DNA from: Clostridiales bacterium
GTDB lineage: Bacteria > Bacillota > Clostridia > Christensenellales > Aristaeellaceae
Direction of reading: 5' to 3'
DNA: 47,086 nt
Assembly (NCBI GenBank): GCA_015056055.1
Contig: SVHC01000023.1
Location: 1-47,086, forward strand
Made by a program: the position numbers and the translations under genes. How positions within the stretch are numbered: the first letter of the stretch is position 1; every line of letters starts with the position of its first letter. Below, in pieces: positions 24,272 to 33,150 of the stretch. The notes beneath the pieces are model-generated. The model was not told the origin of the DNA. It did not search any database and saw only the letters and a program-made list of their open reading frames with translations.

Positions 24272-24398
24272 TATAACTATTCCCCCAAATTATTTTGGAT
24301 CAGCGCTTATCCTGATACCGTCATAACACACTTATCATAAAAACGATAACCCATTTAGAGAGAATTATTCCAACAAGAGTTGAATCCCAAAAGAAAGA
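24161..24398. repeat. Direct repeat, copy B, far side of the potassium operon
   Basis: Same orientation as copy A at 18600-18838. The pair brackets the whole 5.3-kb potassium block. Matching starts abruptly at the A of ATTTTCCCATTTTG and ends within the A-rich AAAAGAAA stretch. Confidence 0.9.
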
Positions 24399-24474
24399 AT
24401 ACCGACGAATTCTTATGAATCCGTCGGCCCGCGCGACGCCGCTTTGCGTCCGTCCGCTATTCTTGTCATTTCAA
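24395..24474. repeat. Imperfect inverted repeat and 25-bp sequence shared with 33770-33794
   Basis: CCGACGAATTC…GAATCCGTCGG forms an 11-bp stem with one mismatch. An outer pair AGAATACCGACG / CGTCCGCTATTCT encloses it. The last 25 bases (24450-24474) recur exactly at 33770-33794. This appears to be a small dispersed element of the genome. Confidence 0.6.
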
Positions 24475-24512
24475 GAAAAAAAAATGATATAACTGCATTT
24501 TAGTTATATCAT
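24474..24512 (-). terminator. Terminator of the RNase P RNA gene
   Basis: An 11-bp perfect stem (24484-24494 with 24502-24512), 7-base loop, and a run of nine U residues in the minus-strand transcript. Confidence 0.9.
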
Positions 24513-24537
24513 TCTGCTTGTCATTTACAAATATGGA

Positions 24538-24884
24538 CTGTGAGCGGCGCCTGTAAGCCGAGTTCTGTCGTGGACGGTCATCTATCCAGATCCGAAGTTG
24601 CCATCGGATTCAAGCGATTTCCCGGGAGCGCGACGGGCCGCCGCATATGCTCCCCTTTCAATCTTGCACCAGGTGGGGTTTACAGAGCGGACAAGTCGCC
24701 ATGCCGCTGGTGAGCTCTTACCTCACCTTTCCACCCTTACGCCGGGCCGAAGCCCGTCGCGGTATATCTCTGTTGCACTTTCCTTAGAGTCGCCTCCACC
24801 GGTAGTTAGCCGGCACCCTGCCCTGTGGAGCTCGGACTTTCCTCAGACACGAAATGTGCCCGCGACCGCCCGGCGTCCTCACAA
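24538..24884 (-). ncRNA. rnpB: RNase P RNA
   Basis: On the minus strand the gene holds GAGGAAAGTCCGAGCTCC near the 5' end, GGTGCCGGCTAACTACCGG, a GGTGAGGTAAGAGCTCACC-type stem, and ACAGAACTCGGCTTACAG near the 3' end; these are the universal rnpB core segments (CR-I, CR-V). P1 forms from GTGAG (24878-24882) with CTCAC near 24540-24544. The RNA is the catalytic subunit that trims tRNA 5' leaders. A promoter with a perfect TTGACA and a strong terminator bracket it. The exact ends are estimated from P1. Confidence 0.95.
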
Positions 24885-24894
24885 TCCACAAAGG

Positions 24895-24923
24895 AGAGTA
24901 TCACAGGTAAAGGCGCATGTCAA
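24895..24923 (-). promoter_or_regulatory. Promoter of rnpB
   Basis: On the minus strand TTGACA, 17 bases, TACTCT with a TGA before the -10. The predicted start near 24887 agrees with the 5' end of the RNA. Confidence 0.75.
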
Positions 24924-24931
24924 GTAAATTT

Positions 24932-26023
24932 TCACGCCTGCACCGGTTCCCACGCGCCGTAATACCAACCGGTAACGCCGTCTTTCTTGGCAAGAATACC
25001 GCGCGGCGTACGCTCCACCAGAAAAAATTCTTCCCCGGCAGAAACATTCAGCACCTCGTCGGTTGCTTCCGAATGAAAACCCGTTTCATCCCTGAGGATT
25101 GAATCCGTCGTTGTCCACAATGCGCTGCCCGTGGGTAAGTGCCGGATTTTTGCGACCGGTCCTTCGAGGTTCATTATTTCCACCTTGTCAAAATAGCGCG
25201 AATTCACTGTGCCCTCGCTGCCCTGCTGGTCCGAAAGCGCACGGATTACCGGAAGGTCGCACACGCTTTCAAACGTGAATTCTCCTGCCCGGAAGATCAG
25301 GGCATTGAGCTGACCATCCCGCTTTATACCGCATCCGCCGTCAATTCCGATGATATTGCGCCGCGCATCAAAAAACGGATTGGCCGATTGCCTTTCCGGG
25401 CGAAAATTCATCGTCGGAATGTGGCCCACGATCACCGTTTTGGAAAAGCAGGTATCCTCACGATAAAACTCATCGTTCTTCAGATAGCGGTATATATTCT
25501 CCCCGTCGAGCCCATCAAGGTCTTCATCCGGAATACCGCCATGCACAAAAATCATATCCCCGGTATCCAGCACCACGGGAAGGGCGCGCAAAAATTCCAG
25601 AATCGCGGAATACTTTTCCCGGATAACCGGCAGAAAGAGTGCTACATCCGCTTCGCTCTCCAATGCAATTCCGCACTCGTCTGCCATCTCTGAAAAGATC
25701 GTGTTGCAATTCTGCCTGCGTTTTGTACCGATATATCGCCAGATCAGCGCAACATTTTCCTCATCGATAATCCTGCGCATGGAGTAATCCCAGTTTCCCA
25801 GAAGCGGGCGCACATCCGGATTCCGCTTTTTCAGTTCCATGACCGCCCGAATGACAGCAAGTCCCTCATTGCCTCGTTCCAGAAGATCGCCGACAATTAC
25901 CAGCGCATCGTCCTCACAATAGTGAACTTGCGCTAAAAGCGCATGCAGCAACGCTGCATGCGCATGAATATCGCTGATCGCAATCAGACGCTGATTCGGC
26001 CTGAGCTTCAGTGTTTCGATCAT
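24932..26023 (-). CDS. Metallophosphoesterase (PPP-like) with C-terminal beta-rich domain
   Basis: 363 residues. PPP-family motifs are in order: DIH (18-20), GDLLERG (45-51), GNWD (76-79), HGG (161-163) and VGH (199-201). In canonical enzymes the second is GDxxDRG and the third GNHD/E; the His that acts as general acid is Trp here and one Asp is Glu. Metal-binding Asp, Asn and His residues remain. From about 270 on the sequence is beta-rich and ends VTGWYYGAWEPV, like a bacterial SH3 domain. The substrate is unknown. The ATG overlaps the upstream zinc-ribbon stop codon (ATGA). Confidence 0.85.
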   Translation of the reverse strand: MIETLKLRPNQRLIAISDIHAHAALLHALLAQVHYCEDDALVIVGDLLERGNEGLAVIRAVMELKKRNPDVRPLLGNWDYSMRRIIDEENVALIWRYIGTKRRQNCNTIFSEMADECGIALESEADVALFLPVIREKYSAILEFLRALPVVLDTGDMIFVHGGIPDEDLDGLDGENIYRYLKNDEFYREDTCFSKTVIVGHIPTMNFRPERQSANPFFDARRNIIGIDGGCGIKRDGQLNALIFRAGEFTFESVCDLPVIRALSDQQGSEGTVNSRYFDKVEIMNLEGPVAKIRHLPTGSALWTTTDSILRDETGFHSEATDEVLNVSAGEEFFLVERTPRGILAKKDGVTGWYYGAWEPVQA

Positions 26024-26730
26024 TCTTCTGCCAGGTAAAGAATGCGTCCGCAGTTATCGCACTCTACGGTCGTATCGCCGGCTGCAAGCTTCTTCAGAAT
26101 TGCAGACGGGAGGGACATGAAGCAGCCGCCGCACTGGTTGTTTACCAGCTTGGCAATCGGCGGATTGACATGCTGCTTGATCTGGCGATAGCGCGCGATC
26201 AATGCGGGATCCACCTTCTTTGCTTCCTTTTCAGCCTCTGCACGCAGGGCGGAAAGCTTTTCGCTGTCGCGCTTGAATTCGGCATCATACTGCTTTTTCA
26301 GCTCATCGAATTCAGCCTTGGTGCGTGCAGCGCGGATGCGAACTTCCTTCTGCTGACGATCGCGGGTCTGCGCATCCTTCTGGGTCTTTTTCAGTTCCTG
26401 CTCATAATGCTGCAGGGAATCCACCAGCTTCTGCAGGCTGGCCATCTTCTCCTCGACCTCTTCCATGGTCTTGGGCGGATTCTTTTCGATTTCTTCCTTT
26501 TCGGCAGCCAGAAGCGTTTCAAGTCTTGCTGCCTCATCGCGGACGGCTTCCAGCCTGTCAAGCATGCCAGCTACATCCTCTTCGATACGGGCCATATTTG
26601 CCTGCTGGTCACGCAGAAAATCCCTCTGTTTAATAAGCTGCTGACGATTGGGCGAATTGCGCATTTCGGCTTCAAAGCGCTCTGCCTCCATATCTACCTG
26701 CATGTAATTCCACAACAATTCAAGCTGCAT
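26020..26730 (-). CDS. Coiled-coil protein with C-terminal zinc ribbon
   Basis: 236 residues. A long coiled coil (about 10-190, rich in Glu, Lys, Ala and Leu) precedes a four-cysteine ribbon (CGGCFMSLP…VECDNCGRILY). This is the C4-type zinc-ribbon family found beside nif3/yqfO-like genes in Firmicutes. Related proteins in other bacteria bind nucleic acid or scaffold translation or flagellar factors; the role here is not known. The ATG has GGGAGG eight bases upstream. A promoter inside the end of nif3 gives it independent expression. Confidence 0.88.
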   Translation of the reverse strand: MQLELLWNYMQVDMEAERFEAEMRNSPNRQQLIKQRDFLRDQQANMARIEEDVAGMLDRLEAVRDEAARLETLLAAEKEEIEKNPPKTMEEVEEKMASLQKLVDSLQHYEQELKKTQKDAQTRDRQQKEVRIRAARTKAEFDELKKQYDAEFKRDSEKLSALRAEAEKEAKKVDPALIARYRQIKQHVNPPIAKLVNNQCGGCFMSLPSAILKKLAAGDTTVECDNCGRILYLAEE

Positions 26731-26760
26731 TCTGCATACCTCCCACGATATTGAACCTTT

Positions 26761-26789
26761 ATTATACCACAACTAACGGAAAATAGCAA
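26761..26789 (-). promoter_or_regulatory. Internal promoter for the zinc-ribbon and phosphoesterase genes
   Basis: On the minus strand TTGCTA, 17 bases, TATAAT, with TGG before the -10. It overlaps the 3' end of nif3. Confidence 0.65.
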
Positions 26790-27471
26790 TATTTTCGCCA
26801 ATGACCTGCGCAATTGCATCAAGACCGATTTCTTCGGTAGCGGCATGCCCGGCTTCTAAAACATACAGCCCGGCACGCGCAGCATCAAGAGCCTCATGAT
26901 AGCGGATTTCGCCGGTAACAAACGCATCTGCCCCTGCGGCCAAAGCCACCTTCCAGAATTCCCCGCCCGCGCCGCCGCACACAGCCACGCGGCTCGCCTT
27001 GGGCACACCGTATGCACGCACAGGCGTATTCAGCGTATTTTTCACATGCTCGCAAAGATCTTTTCCGGAATACTCACCCATGCGCAGACCATTTTCCAGC
27101 ATACACACGTTTTCAAGGCCCAGAGTTTTTGCCAGCTGATCGTTCATTCCGCCGGGCGCATTGTCATAATTGGTGTGCGCCGCAATCATAGCTACGCTTT
27201 CACGGATCATGCGGCACAAAAGCTTCGCCTCTGCGTCCACTTCGGCAAAGCGTTTGCGTGCGCGGAACAGTCCCGGATGGTGTGTAATCAAAAGATTCGC
27301 GCCCGATGCGAGAGCACAGTCCAGTGCCTCCTCGCTTGCATCCAGCGCAACCACAGCACCGGTAACTTCCCATTCGGGATCACCCAGAAGCAGACCGACA
27401 TTGTCCCATTCCTCAGCCAGTTCGAAAGGGAATGCTTCATTCAGCGCATTAAGCGCCTCTTTGACCTTCAT
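26773..27471 (-). CDS. Nif3-like dinuclear metal centre protein
   Basis: 232 residues. The metal-binding segments of the family are present: THHPGLF, AAHTNYDNAPGGMND and EAGHAATE. AEEWDNVGLLLG is the N-terminal signature. It is annotated in databases as Nif3 or GTP cyclohydrolase 1 type 2 homologue; the physiological reaction is not settled. It lacks the PII-like insert found in longer homologues (about 370 residues). Its ATG overlaps the trmK stop (ATGA), so the two are coupled. Confidence 0.93.
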   Translation of the reverse strand: MKVKEALNALNEAFPFELAEEWDNVGLLLGDPEWEVTGAVVALDASEEALDCALASGANLLITHHPGLFRARKRFAEVDAEAKLLCRMIRESVAMIAAHTNYDNAPGGMNDQLAKTLGLENVCMLENGLRMGEYSGKDLCEHVKNTLNTPVRAYGVPKASRVAVCGGAGGEFWKVALAAGADAFVTGEIRYHEALDAARAGLYVLEAGHAATEEIGLDAIAQVIGENIAIFR

Positions 27472-28133
27472 TTCACGGCCTCCTCCCAGATTTCAATTGC
27501 CCGCTGCAATTCTTCTGCGCGGCCATCGGTTGCTGCACGCGCGCCTTCAAGCGCTTTTTTTGCTACGCGCAGGCGGAACTGTGCATAGCCTTCATATGCC
27601 TGCCGATCTTCGCGCATGCTTGCCGTGCCTGCGATACGCTCTGTTTCACTCAGGTGCATTTCTCCGCGGCGCGCCGCAATCAGAACATACCAGCGTCCCG
27701 CTGCGCGCACTACGCGCTCCTGCGTGATGGCATAGCCGTTTTTTTCAAGGCATTCTCTAAGTTCTGCCTCATCGAGATTCGGCTGCAGAAAAATTTCCGC
27801 ATCGGAAAGAATATCCGCACCCTCAGAGATAATTTTCGATATAGTGCTTGCGCCCATACCGGCAATCACAGCGGCATCCGGTTTTTCTGCAAGCGCACGC
27901 GCGCCGTCCCCAACGCGGAAGACGGCGCGATCGCTAAGTTCAAGCTTGCGAATCAACTCACGCGCCTTTTCCATAGACGGCGCGGAAATATCGGTAAACT
28001 GCACGCGCTGCACGCGCCCGCTGAGCAACAGCTGTGCTCCCAGGCGGCCATGATCGCAGCCGATATCGGCAAATTCGCGGCAGACGGGCACCATTTCAAC
28101 CAGAGCCCGCAATCTTTCATCCAAAGTAAGCAT
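27468..28133 (-). CDS. trmK: tRNA (adenine-22-N1)-methyltransferase
   Basis: 221 residues, class I SAM-dependent methyltransferase. FADIGCDHGRLGAQLL is motif I, VQFTDIS motif II, and VIAGMGASTI the family signature that takes the place of the usual motif IV. It methylates A22 in the D-loop of certain tRNAs. The C-terminal part is charged and helical as in TrmK. The ATG overlaps the rpoD stop by one base (TGATG); a TTG directly before it is an alternative start. rpoD-trmK-nif3 is the conserved Firmicutes order. Confidence 0.92.
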   Translation of the reverse strand: MLTLDERLRALVEMVPVCREFADIGCDHGRLGAQLLLSGRVQRVQFTDISAPSMEKARELIRKLELSDRAVFRVGDGARALAEKPDAAVIAGMGASTISKIISEGADILSDAEIFLQPNLDEAELRECLEKNGYAITQERVVRAAGRWYVLIAARRGEMHLSETERIAGTASMREDRQAYEGYAQFRLRVAKKALEGARAATDGRAEELQRAIEIWEEAVK

Positions 28134-29233
28134 CAATCCAACGATTCCTTCAGTTTGCGCGAGCGGCTGGGATGGCGCAGTTTGCGCAGCGCCTTTGCCT
28201 CAATCTGGCGGATACGCTCACGAGTGACCTTGAATTCGCGGCCAACTTCTTCCAGCGTACGCTGGCGGCCGTCCTCCAGACCAAAGCGGAGCTTGAGCAC
28301 CATTTCCTCACGCGGAGTAAGCGTCTTAAGCGCGCTGAGCAGCTGTTCCTTCATCAGGGTACGGGCAGCTGCCTCTGCCGGAGCGGGAGCATCATCATCG
28401 GGAATAAAGTCGCCCAGATGGCTGTCCTCTTCCTCACCGATGGGAGTTTCCAGCGATACCGGTTCCTGCGCAATTTTCATAATCTCGCGTACCTTGTCCT
28501 CGGAAATGCCCATCTCAACGGCGATCTCCTCAGGCTGCGGTTCGCGTCCGTATTCCTGCAGAAGCTGGCGCGAAACGCGGATCAGCTTATTGATCGTTTC
28601 CACCATATGCACGGGGATGCGAATCGTCCTCGCCTGGTCGGCGATGGCGCGGGTAATGGCCTGACGAATCCACCAGGTTGCATAGGTAGAAAACTTATAG
28701 CCCTTGCGGTAGTCAAATTTTTCAACAGCCTTGATCAGACCCATGTTGCCCTCCTGAATCAGATCCAGGAAAAGCATACCGCGGCCTACATAACGCTTTG
28801 CAATGGAAACAACCAGACGCAGGTTGGCTTCGCTCAGCCTGTGCTTGGCATCCTCATCGCCTACTTCCATGCGCTTGGCCAGTTCGATTTCCTCATCCGC
28901 AGAAAGAAGCGGCACCTTACCGATTTCCTTCAGATACATGCGGACGGGGTCGTCAATCGAAATTCCCTCAGGCACGGAAATATCAATTTCTTCCTCCGCG
29001 GTCATATTGATAATATCCGGCTCCGGTTCGGCATCGTCTGCATTGACGTCCTTTACGACTTCGATACCGATAGCGCTCAGCGCTTCCAGAATTTTATCAA
29101 ACTGCTCGGCTACGACTTCAGCATCGCCCAGCGTTTCCATAATTTCGCTATACGTCAAAATCCCCTTGGCTTTGCCGGTCTCGATCAAATCGTTTATGCG
29201 CGTCTTCATCGCTTCTGCATTCAGCTTGCCCAA
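28133..29233 (-). CDS. rpoD: Primary sigma factor RpoD (SigA)
   Basis: 366 residues. An N-terminal region 1.1-like helical segment is followed by region 1.2 ([21 protein letters not shown]), region 2 ([54 protein letters not shown]), region 3, and region 4 ending [19 protein letters not shown]. It directs RNA polymerase to the TTGACA/TATAAT promoters seen throughout this window. The TTG at 29233 lies eight bases after AAGGAG; a later ATG would remove the first nine residues, and upstream extension would run into dnaG. It is second in the dnaG-rpoD operon. Confidence 0.95.
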   Translation of the reverse strand: MGKLNAEAMKTRINDLIETGKAKGILTYSEIMETLGDAEVVAEQFDKILEALSAIGIEVVKDVNADDAEPEPDIINMTAEEEIDISVPEGISIDDPVRMYLKEIGKVPLLSADEEIELAKRMEVGDEDAKHRLSEANLRLVVSIAKRYVGRGMLFLDLIQEGNMGLIKAVEKFDYRKGYKFSTYATWWIRQAITRAIADQARTIRIPVHMVETINKLIRVSRQLLQEYGREPQPEEIAVEMGISEDKVREIMKIAQEPVSLETPIGEEEDSHLGDFIPDDDAPAPAEAAARTLMKEQLLSALKTLTPREEMVLKLRFGLEDGRQRTLEEVGREFKVTRERIRQIEAKALRKLRHPSRSRKLKESLD

Positions 29234-29255
29234 GTGAATCACTCCTTTCGACCGG

Positions 29256-30986
29256 TCAAAAACGATCCAGTTCCGCAAGCAGCCCATTCAACTGCTTCAT
29301 CAGTTGCCCACGCTCGCCATCCGGCGCGGTTTTCAGTCTTTGCTTCAGTGCATCGATCTGGGCTTCCAACCGGTATTTCCGGATACTGCCCAGGCATTCC
29401 TCCGCCAGTTCCAGCGCAATCTCGCGATCTTCCGGCAGCTGCTCATATTGCAAAGCCGCCAGAGCCGCCTCACGCTTTTCCCCATCCGTTTCTCCTACAA
29501 GTTCGCCCGGAGTGCGCCCTTCGCACATTCCCTCAAAAAGCGCCCGGCAAATCTCATCATCGAAATCATTCGGATCGACCAGCCCGTCGGGAAGAAGTTT
29601 CGCTGCCCTCAACGCTACCAGACGCCTTTGCGCCTGCAAAATCTGCGGCGGTGTTTTTTCGGCGCGAATGCGCGGGGACTTTTTGTCCTTCACCTGCGTT
29701 ACAGGACTTGTGCCGATCTGGCGGTAGAGGATTTCCTTATCAAAATCCGTGCGCCCGGAAACAATCGTGACATAGTTTTCCAGTTCCACGGGATTTTTGA
29801 CTCTTTTTAATATCTCGCACGCAGTCAGGGCATACTGTGTTCGCCCGTCCTGTGTTGAAAGATCCAGCCCATCCGCTGCACGAAGCAGTCGGAATTCATA
29901 GGCATCCATCGGTTTTATCGCATTGAACGCCTCAATGCCGCGCGATTTGATAAAATCATCCGGATCCATTCCATCCGGATACAGTATAACCCGTGCGCGC
30001 GCGTTTTGTTCTTCCAGAATATCCAGTGCGCGAAGCGTTGCCTTCTGACCGGCGGAATCCCCGTCGTAGCTGACCCATACTTCAGGTGCAAACCTGCGCA
30101 TGAGATCGGCCTGCTCGGTTGTAAGCGCAGTACCGAGCGTTGCAACCACGCCTTCTACGCCGCTTTTACGCAAAGAAACCGCATCCATATAGCCTTCCAC
30201 CAGAATTGTGCGCCCGATATTGCGCTCCTTTTTCAGCAGATTCAGGCAATACAGATTCAGTCGCTTATTAAAAACCACTGTTTCCTGCGTATTCAGGTAT
30301 TTGGGCTGCGCATCACCCATCGCACGTCCGCCAAAGCCCAACACGCGTCCCTGCGCCGAAATGATCGGGAACATGACGCGATCGCGGAACATGTCAAAAT
30401 ACTTTCCGTTTTTCTCAACAACAAGGCCGGCCTTCACCAGTGTCTCCCGGTCGTGTCCTTCCTTTTGAAGGGTATCGAGAAGATCACACCAGCCGCCGGC
30501 ACTCACGCCCAGACCGAAATGCTTGATATCCGAATCATTCAGTCCGCGGCGATACAAATAATCCCTTGCCTTTGCGCCTTCGCTCGTCCATATGCGTCGG
30601 TGGAAATCCATCGCTGCGGCGCGATTTGCTTCATATATTTTTTCACGCTGCGCAGTATCGGTCCTCTGCCGGTCGCGCTCATAACCCGAGCGTTCCGGAA
30701 GCTCCATGCCCACCCTTTCGGCAAGCATCTTGACCGCATCAATAAACTCCATCCGCTCCATTTCCATTACGAACTGGAACAGATTGCCGCCTTTATGGCA
30801 TCCGAAGCAATAATAAAGCTGGCTTTCGGCATCCACGCTGAAGGACGGTGACTTTTCCCTGTGAAACGGGCAAAGTCCCCAGTACCTGTGACCCTTTTGC
30901 TTGAGGTGAACGTACTCGCCCACTACATCCTCAAGGTGCACGCGCGCATTCAGATCCGCCAAAAATTCACTGAACTGAACTGCCAT
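29256..30986 (-). CDS. dnaG: DNA primase
   Basis: 576 residues. The N-terminal CHC2 zinc-binding domain has [13 protein letters not shown] and CFGCHKGG. The catalytic core contains the Toprim motifs ([11 protein letters not shown], and [11 protein letters not shown]). The C-terminal helicase-binding region is short and helical. It synthesises RNA primers at the replication fork. It is the first gene of the dnaG-rpoD-trmK-nif3 operon. The ATG follows AAAGG eight bases upstream. A clear promoter was not identified in the 260 bases between it and the repeat element upstream. Confidence 0.95.
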   Translation of the reverse strand: MAVQFSEFLADLNARVHLEDVVGEYVHLKQKGHRYWGLCPFHREKSPSFSVDAESQLYYCFGCHKGGNLFQFVMEMERMEFIDAVKMLAERVGMELPERSGYERDRQRTDTAQREKIYEANRAAAMDFHRRIWTSEGAKARDYLYRRGLNDSDIKHFGLGVSAGGWCDLLDTLQKEGHDRETLVKAGLVVEKNGKYFDMFRDRVMFPIISAQGRVLGFGGRAMGDAQPKYLNTQETVVFNKRLNLYCLNLLKKERNIGRTILVEGYMDAVSLRKSGVEGVVATLGTALTTEQADLMRRFAPEVWVSYDGDSAGQKATLRALDILEEQNARARVILYPDGMDPDDFIKSRGIEAFNAIKPMDAYEFRLLRAADGLDLSTQDGRTQYALTACEILKRVKNPVELENYVTIVSGRTDFDKEILYRQIGTSPVTQVKDKKSPRIRAEKTPPQILQAQRRLVALRAAKLLPDGLVDPNDFDDEICRALFEGMCEGRTPGELVGETDGEKREAALAALQYEQLPEDREIALELAEECLGSIRKYRLEAQIDALKQRLKTAPDGERGQLMKQLNGLLAELDRF

Positions 30987-31246
30987 GCCGTCCGCCTTTC
31001 TTTATCTATAATTCCATATAATTCTTCTGAATTTATTCGCCACAGCGAACCGTAATTCCTGCCGTCCGTCATGAAAATGCGACACAATTTTTACCCGCGC
31101 ACACGCAAAGCACTCTCTGCGCATTCCATGAACAGGTGCTTAAATAAATACCACACAGGCAGGAAAAATCCCTTCCCACTTCTTAATTTAACACAAAATT
31201 CCGTTTTTATGCCCCACTCCGCACCTCGGTGTGCGTTTTCACGCAC

Positions 31247-31272
31247 AAAAAAAGACGGTCTTTCGACCGTCT
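31247..31272 (-). terminator. Terminator formed by the left end of the dispersed element
   Basis: On the minus strand an AGACGGTC / GACCGTCT stem is followed by seven T residues. It can end transcripts of the foldase gene. Confidence 0.8.
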
Positions 31273-31494
31273 CAAATCGTTGACAAAGTCGACGCTTTGC
31301 CAGAGCCTGAAAAAGCCTGCAAGGCAAGGAAGCAAACTTGCAGTCAAGGGAGCTTACATGGACGTAAGTGACCGCAGCCTGCAAGTCCTGCTGACACAGC
31401 AAGCAAAAATCCTTACGACGCTTTTACTGTTCGTAAGGATTTTTGCGTTTGCAGGGTTTGTCAGAGGTCTGAGACGGTCTTTCGACCGTCTTTT
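31247..31494. repeat. Dispersed hairpin element with outward-facing terminators
   Basis: A 248-bp element fills much of the 517-base gap between dnaG and the foldase gene. Its ends are inverted: AAAAGACGGTC…GACCGTCTCA at the left and TGAGACGGTC…GACCGTCTTTT at the right. Each end is an 8-bp hairpin with a TTTC loop, backed by a T-run pointing outward. Inside lie a CTGCAAG/CTTGCAG hairpin, a short CTTAC/GTAAG hairpin, and a 16-bp perfect stem (31403-31418 with 31431-31446). The left two thirds match 18846-18985. Nothing else is seen between 30987 and 31246. Confidence 0.85.
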
Positions 31495-31503
31495 AAACAG
31501 ATT

Positions 31504-32958
31504 TTAGTGAACCAGAGACTCAAGTCCGCTAGTGCCTGCCTGAATGCCCAGAACGTCGGTGTAAACCGTGAAGTTGTAATCAAGCATCCACTCTTCGATC
31601 TTGGCAGCGTATGCTTCATTTACCTTTTCTTCCTTCATAGCACCGGTGATGTACTCCATAACATCTTCAAGAGCTACATCGCCTGCCGGAACATCGCTCT
31701 CATAGTAGATGATGTGAACGCCGCTGTTGGTGACGGTGGGAGCGGATACGCCGCCGATTTCCTCGATGGCCATCGCTGCGTCAATAAACTCGGTTACGAG
31801 GTGGTATGCATCCTCGCATACATAGTAGCTTACCGGATTGCCGTCTGCATCGGTCATGCCGGGATCCTCATTGTACTCTTCGATCAGAGCGTTGAAGTCC
31901 TCGCCGTTTGCAATGCGGGCATTGATCTCGTCAAGCTTGGGCTGAACGGCAGCGATAACTGCCTGAGCGGCAGCGTCTGCGGCAGCCTGGAGATCAGCAA
32001 GGCTTGCGTTGAGCTCAGCAAGCTCGGCTTCCTTGGCAGCGAGTTCAGCCTTGACGGCTTCGACATCGATCGGCTCGGCATCTTCGGCGGTTTCGCCGTT
32101 TTCTGCGGCAGCCAGCTTTTCATTCAGATCAGCGATATTGGATTCGACAGTTGCGATCTTGCCGTTTGCAGTAGACAGTGCAGCTGCTGCGGAAGCATAT
32201 TCCGTCATGGTTGCTTCGTCCTGCTTGAGCAGGATGTGACGAACGGTGCGTACGCCTTCCGGAGTGTACAGCGGGGTGGTGCCGCCGACCTGCTTCATCA
32301 TGGCATAGTACCATGCATCTGCATAATACTGTCTGTCGGTTTCGATCTGCTCATCGTAGAAAGCCTTGGCATCCTCATCGGAAACCGTAACATCCTCTGC
32401 TACGACATTGATCAGGCGATCAGCCAGCAGAGTGGTGCGTTCCTGATTGAAGAGGAATTCTTCGGTAACGCCCTCGGCAGCAAGTGCGTCGATAACAATC
32501 TGATTCTGTTCCTCTTCGCTCAGAGCCTTTTCTTCTTCCGTAAGAAGTTCTGCCTTGTAGGTTTCAATTGCAGCGTCAATGCGCTCCTGAACAGCAGCGT
32601 TCAGTTTAGCGGTGTCTTCCTCAGACAGCTCTGCAAGACCCAGTTCCTCTGCCTTCATGGGAACGATCCTGTCGGTCATTACATTGTAAAGAGCATAATT
32701 CAGAATCTGGCTCTCATAGCCTTCGGTGGTTCCGTAGGTGGATTCGAACAGCGCAACACTGTCGGCATAGCGGGCAACAAATTCGCCCTTGGTGATTTCG
32801 CCGCCGTCATAAGCTACGGCGATCTGAGCCATATCTTCTTCCGTGCTAAGTTCACGATTTGCCCAAAGGTTAAAGCCCACGAGGCAGCCCAGACTGATAA
32901 CGATCAGAATAGCCATCGCAATAAATACCGGCAGCAGTCCATCTTTGTTCTTGATCAT
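31504..32958 (-). CDS. Membrane-anchored parvulin-type peptidyl-prolyl isomerase (PrsA/SurA-like)
   Basis: 484 residues. One membrane helix (about 9-32) without a lipobox anchors the protein outside the cell. A SurA/PrsA-type helical chaperone region follows (about 45-215). The parvulin domain starts with VRHILLK (about 239) and resumes only near 340 (IANGEDFNALIEEYNEDPG) to close with TNSGVHIIYYE (about 415). Between them lies about 100 residues of Ala/Glu coiled coil. The protein probably folds secreted proteins at the membrane-wall interface. It is acidic throughout. The ATG follows AAGGAG at an eight-base spacing. Confidence 0.88.
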   Translation of the reverse strand: MIKNKDGLLPVFIAMAILIVISLGCLVGFNLWANRELSTEEDMAQIAVAYDGGEITKGEFVARYADSVALFESTYGTTEGYESQILNYALYNVMTDRIVPMKAEELGLAELSEEDTAKLNAAVQERIDAAIETYKAELLTEEEKALSEEEQNQIVIDALAAEGVTEEFLFNQERTTLLADRLINVVAEDVTVSDEDAKAFYDEQIETDRQYYADAWYYAMMKQVGGTTPLYTPEGVRTVRHILLKQDEATMTEYASAAAALSTANGKIATVESNIADLNEKLAAAENGETAEDAEPIDVEAVKAELAAKEAELAELNASLADLQAAADAAAQAVIAAVQPKLDEINARIANGEDFNALIEEYNEDPGMTDADGNPVSYYVCEDAYHLVTEFIDAAMAIEEIGGVSAPTVTNSGVHIIYYESDVPAGDVALEDVMEYITGAMKEEKVNEAYAAKIEEWMLDYNFTVYTDVLGIQAGTSGLESLVH

Positions 32959-32996
32959 TTTTCAACACTCCTTATGTGTTTATGCCATACTCAATA

Positions 32997-33024
32997 ATTA
33001 TACACAAATTTTTCAGAAGTGCAA
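32997..33024 (-). promoter_or_regulatory. Promoter of the parvulin foldase gene
   Basis: On the minus strand TTGCAC, 16 bases, TATAAT, about 40 bases before the start codon. Confidence 0.55.
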
Positions 33025-33150
33025 GAGATTTTACATCGATAATCACGGCTTTTTCGCAAATAATTTCAGGCGTCTGCCGTTACCCGCAAGGAAAAAGTGC
33101 ACTTCGCGGCGAATTTCATTAAGAAACCGGTCACGGAAAGGAGACTTGCC

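Noticed and set aside
17901-24398. Composite transposon carrying the potassium operon
   Set aside because: Direct repeats flank the block, but no transposase, integrase or terminal inverted repeats were found; recombination between duplicated sequence is simpler.
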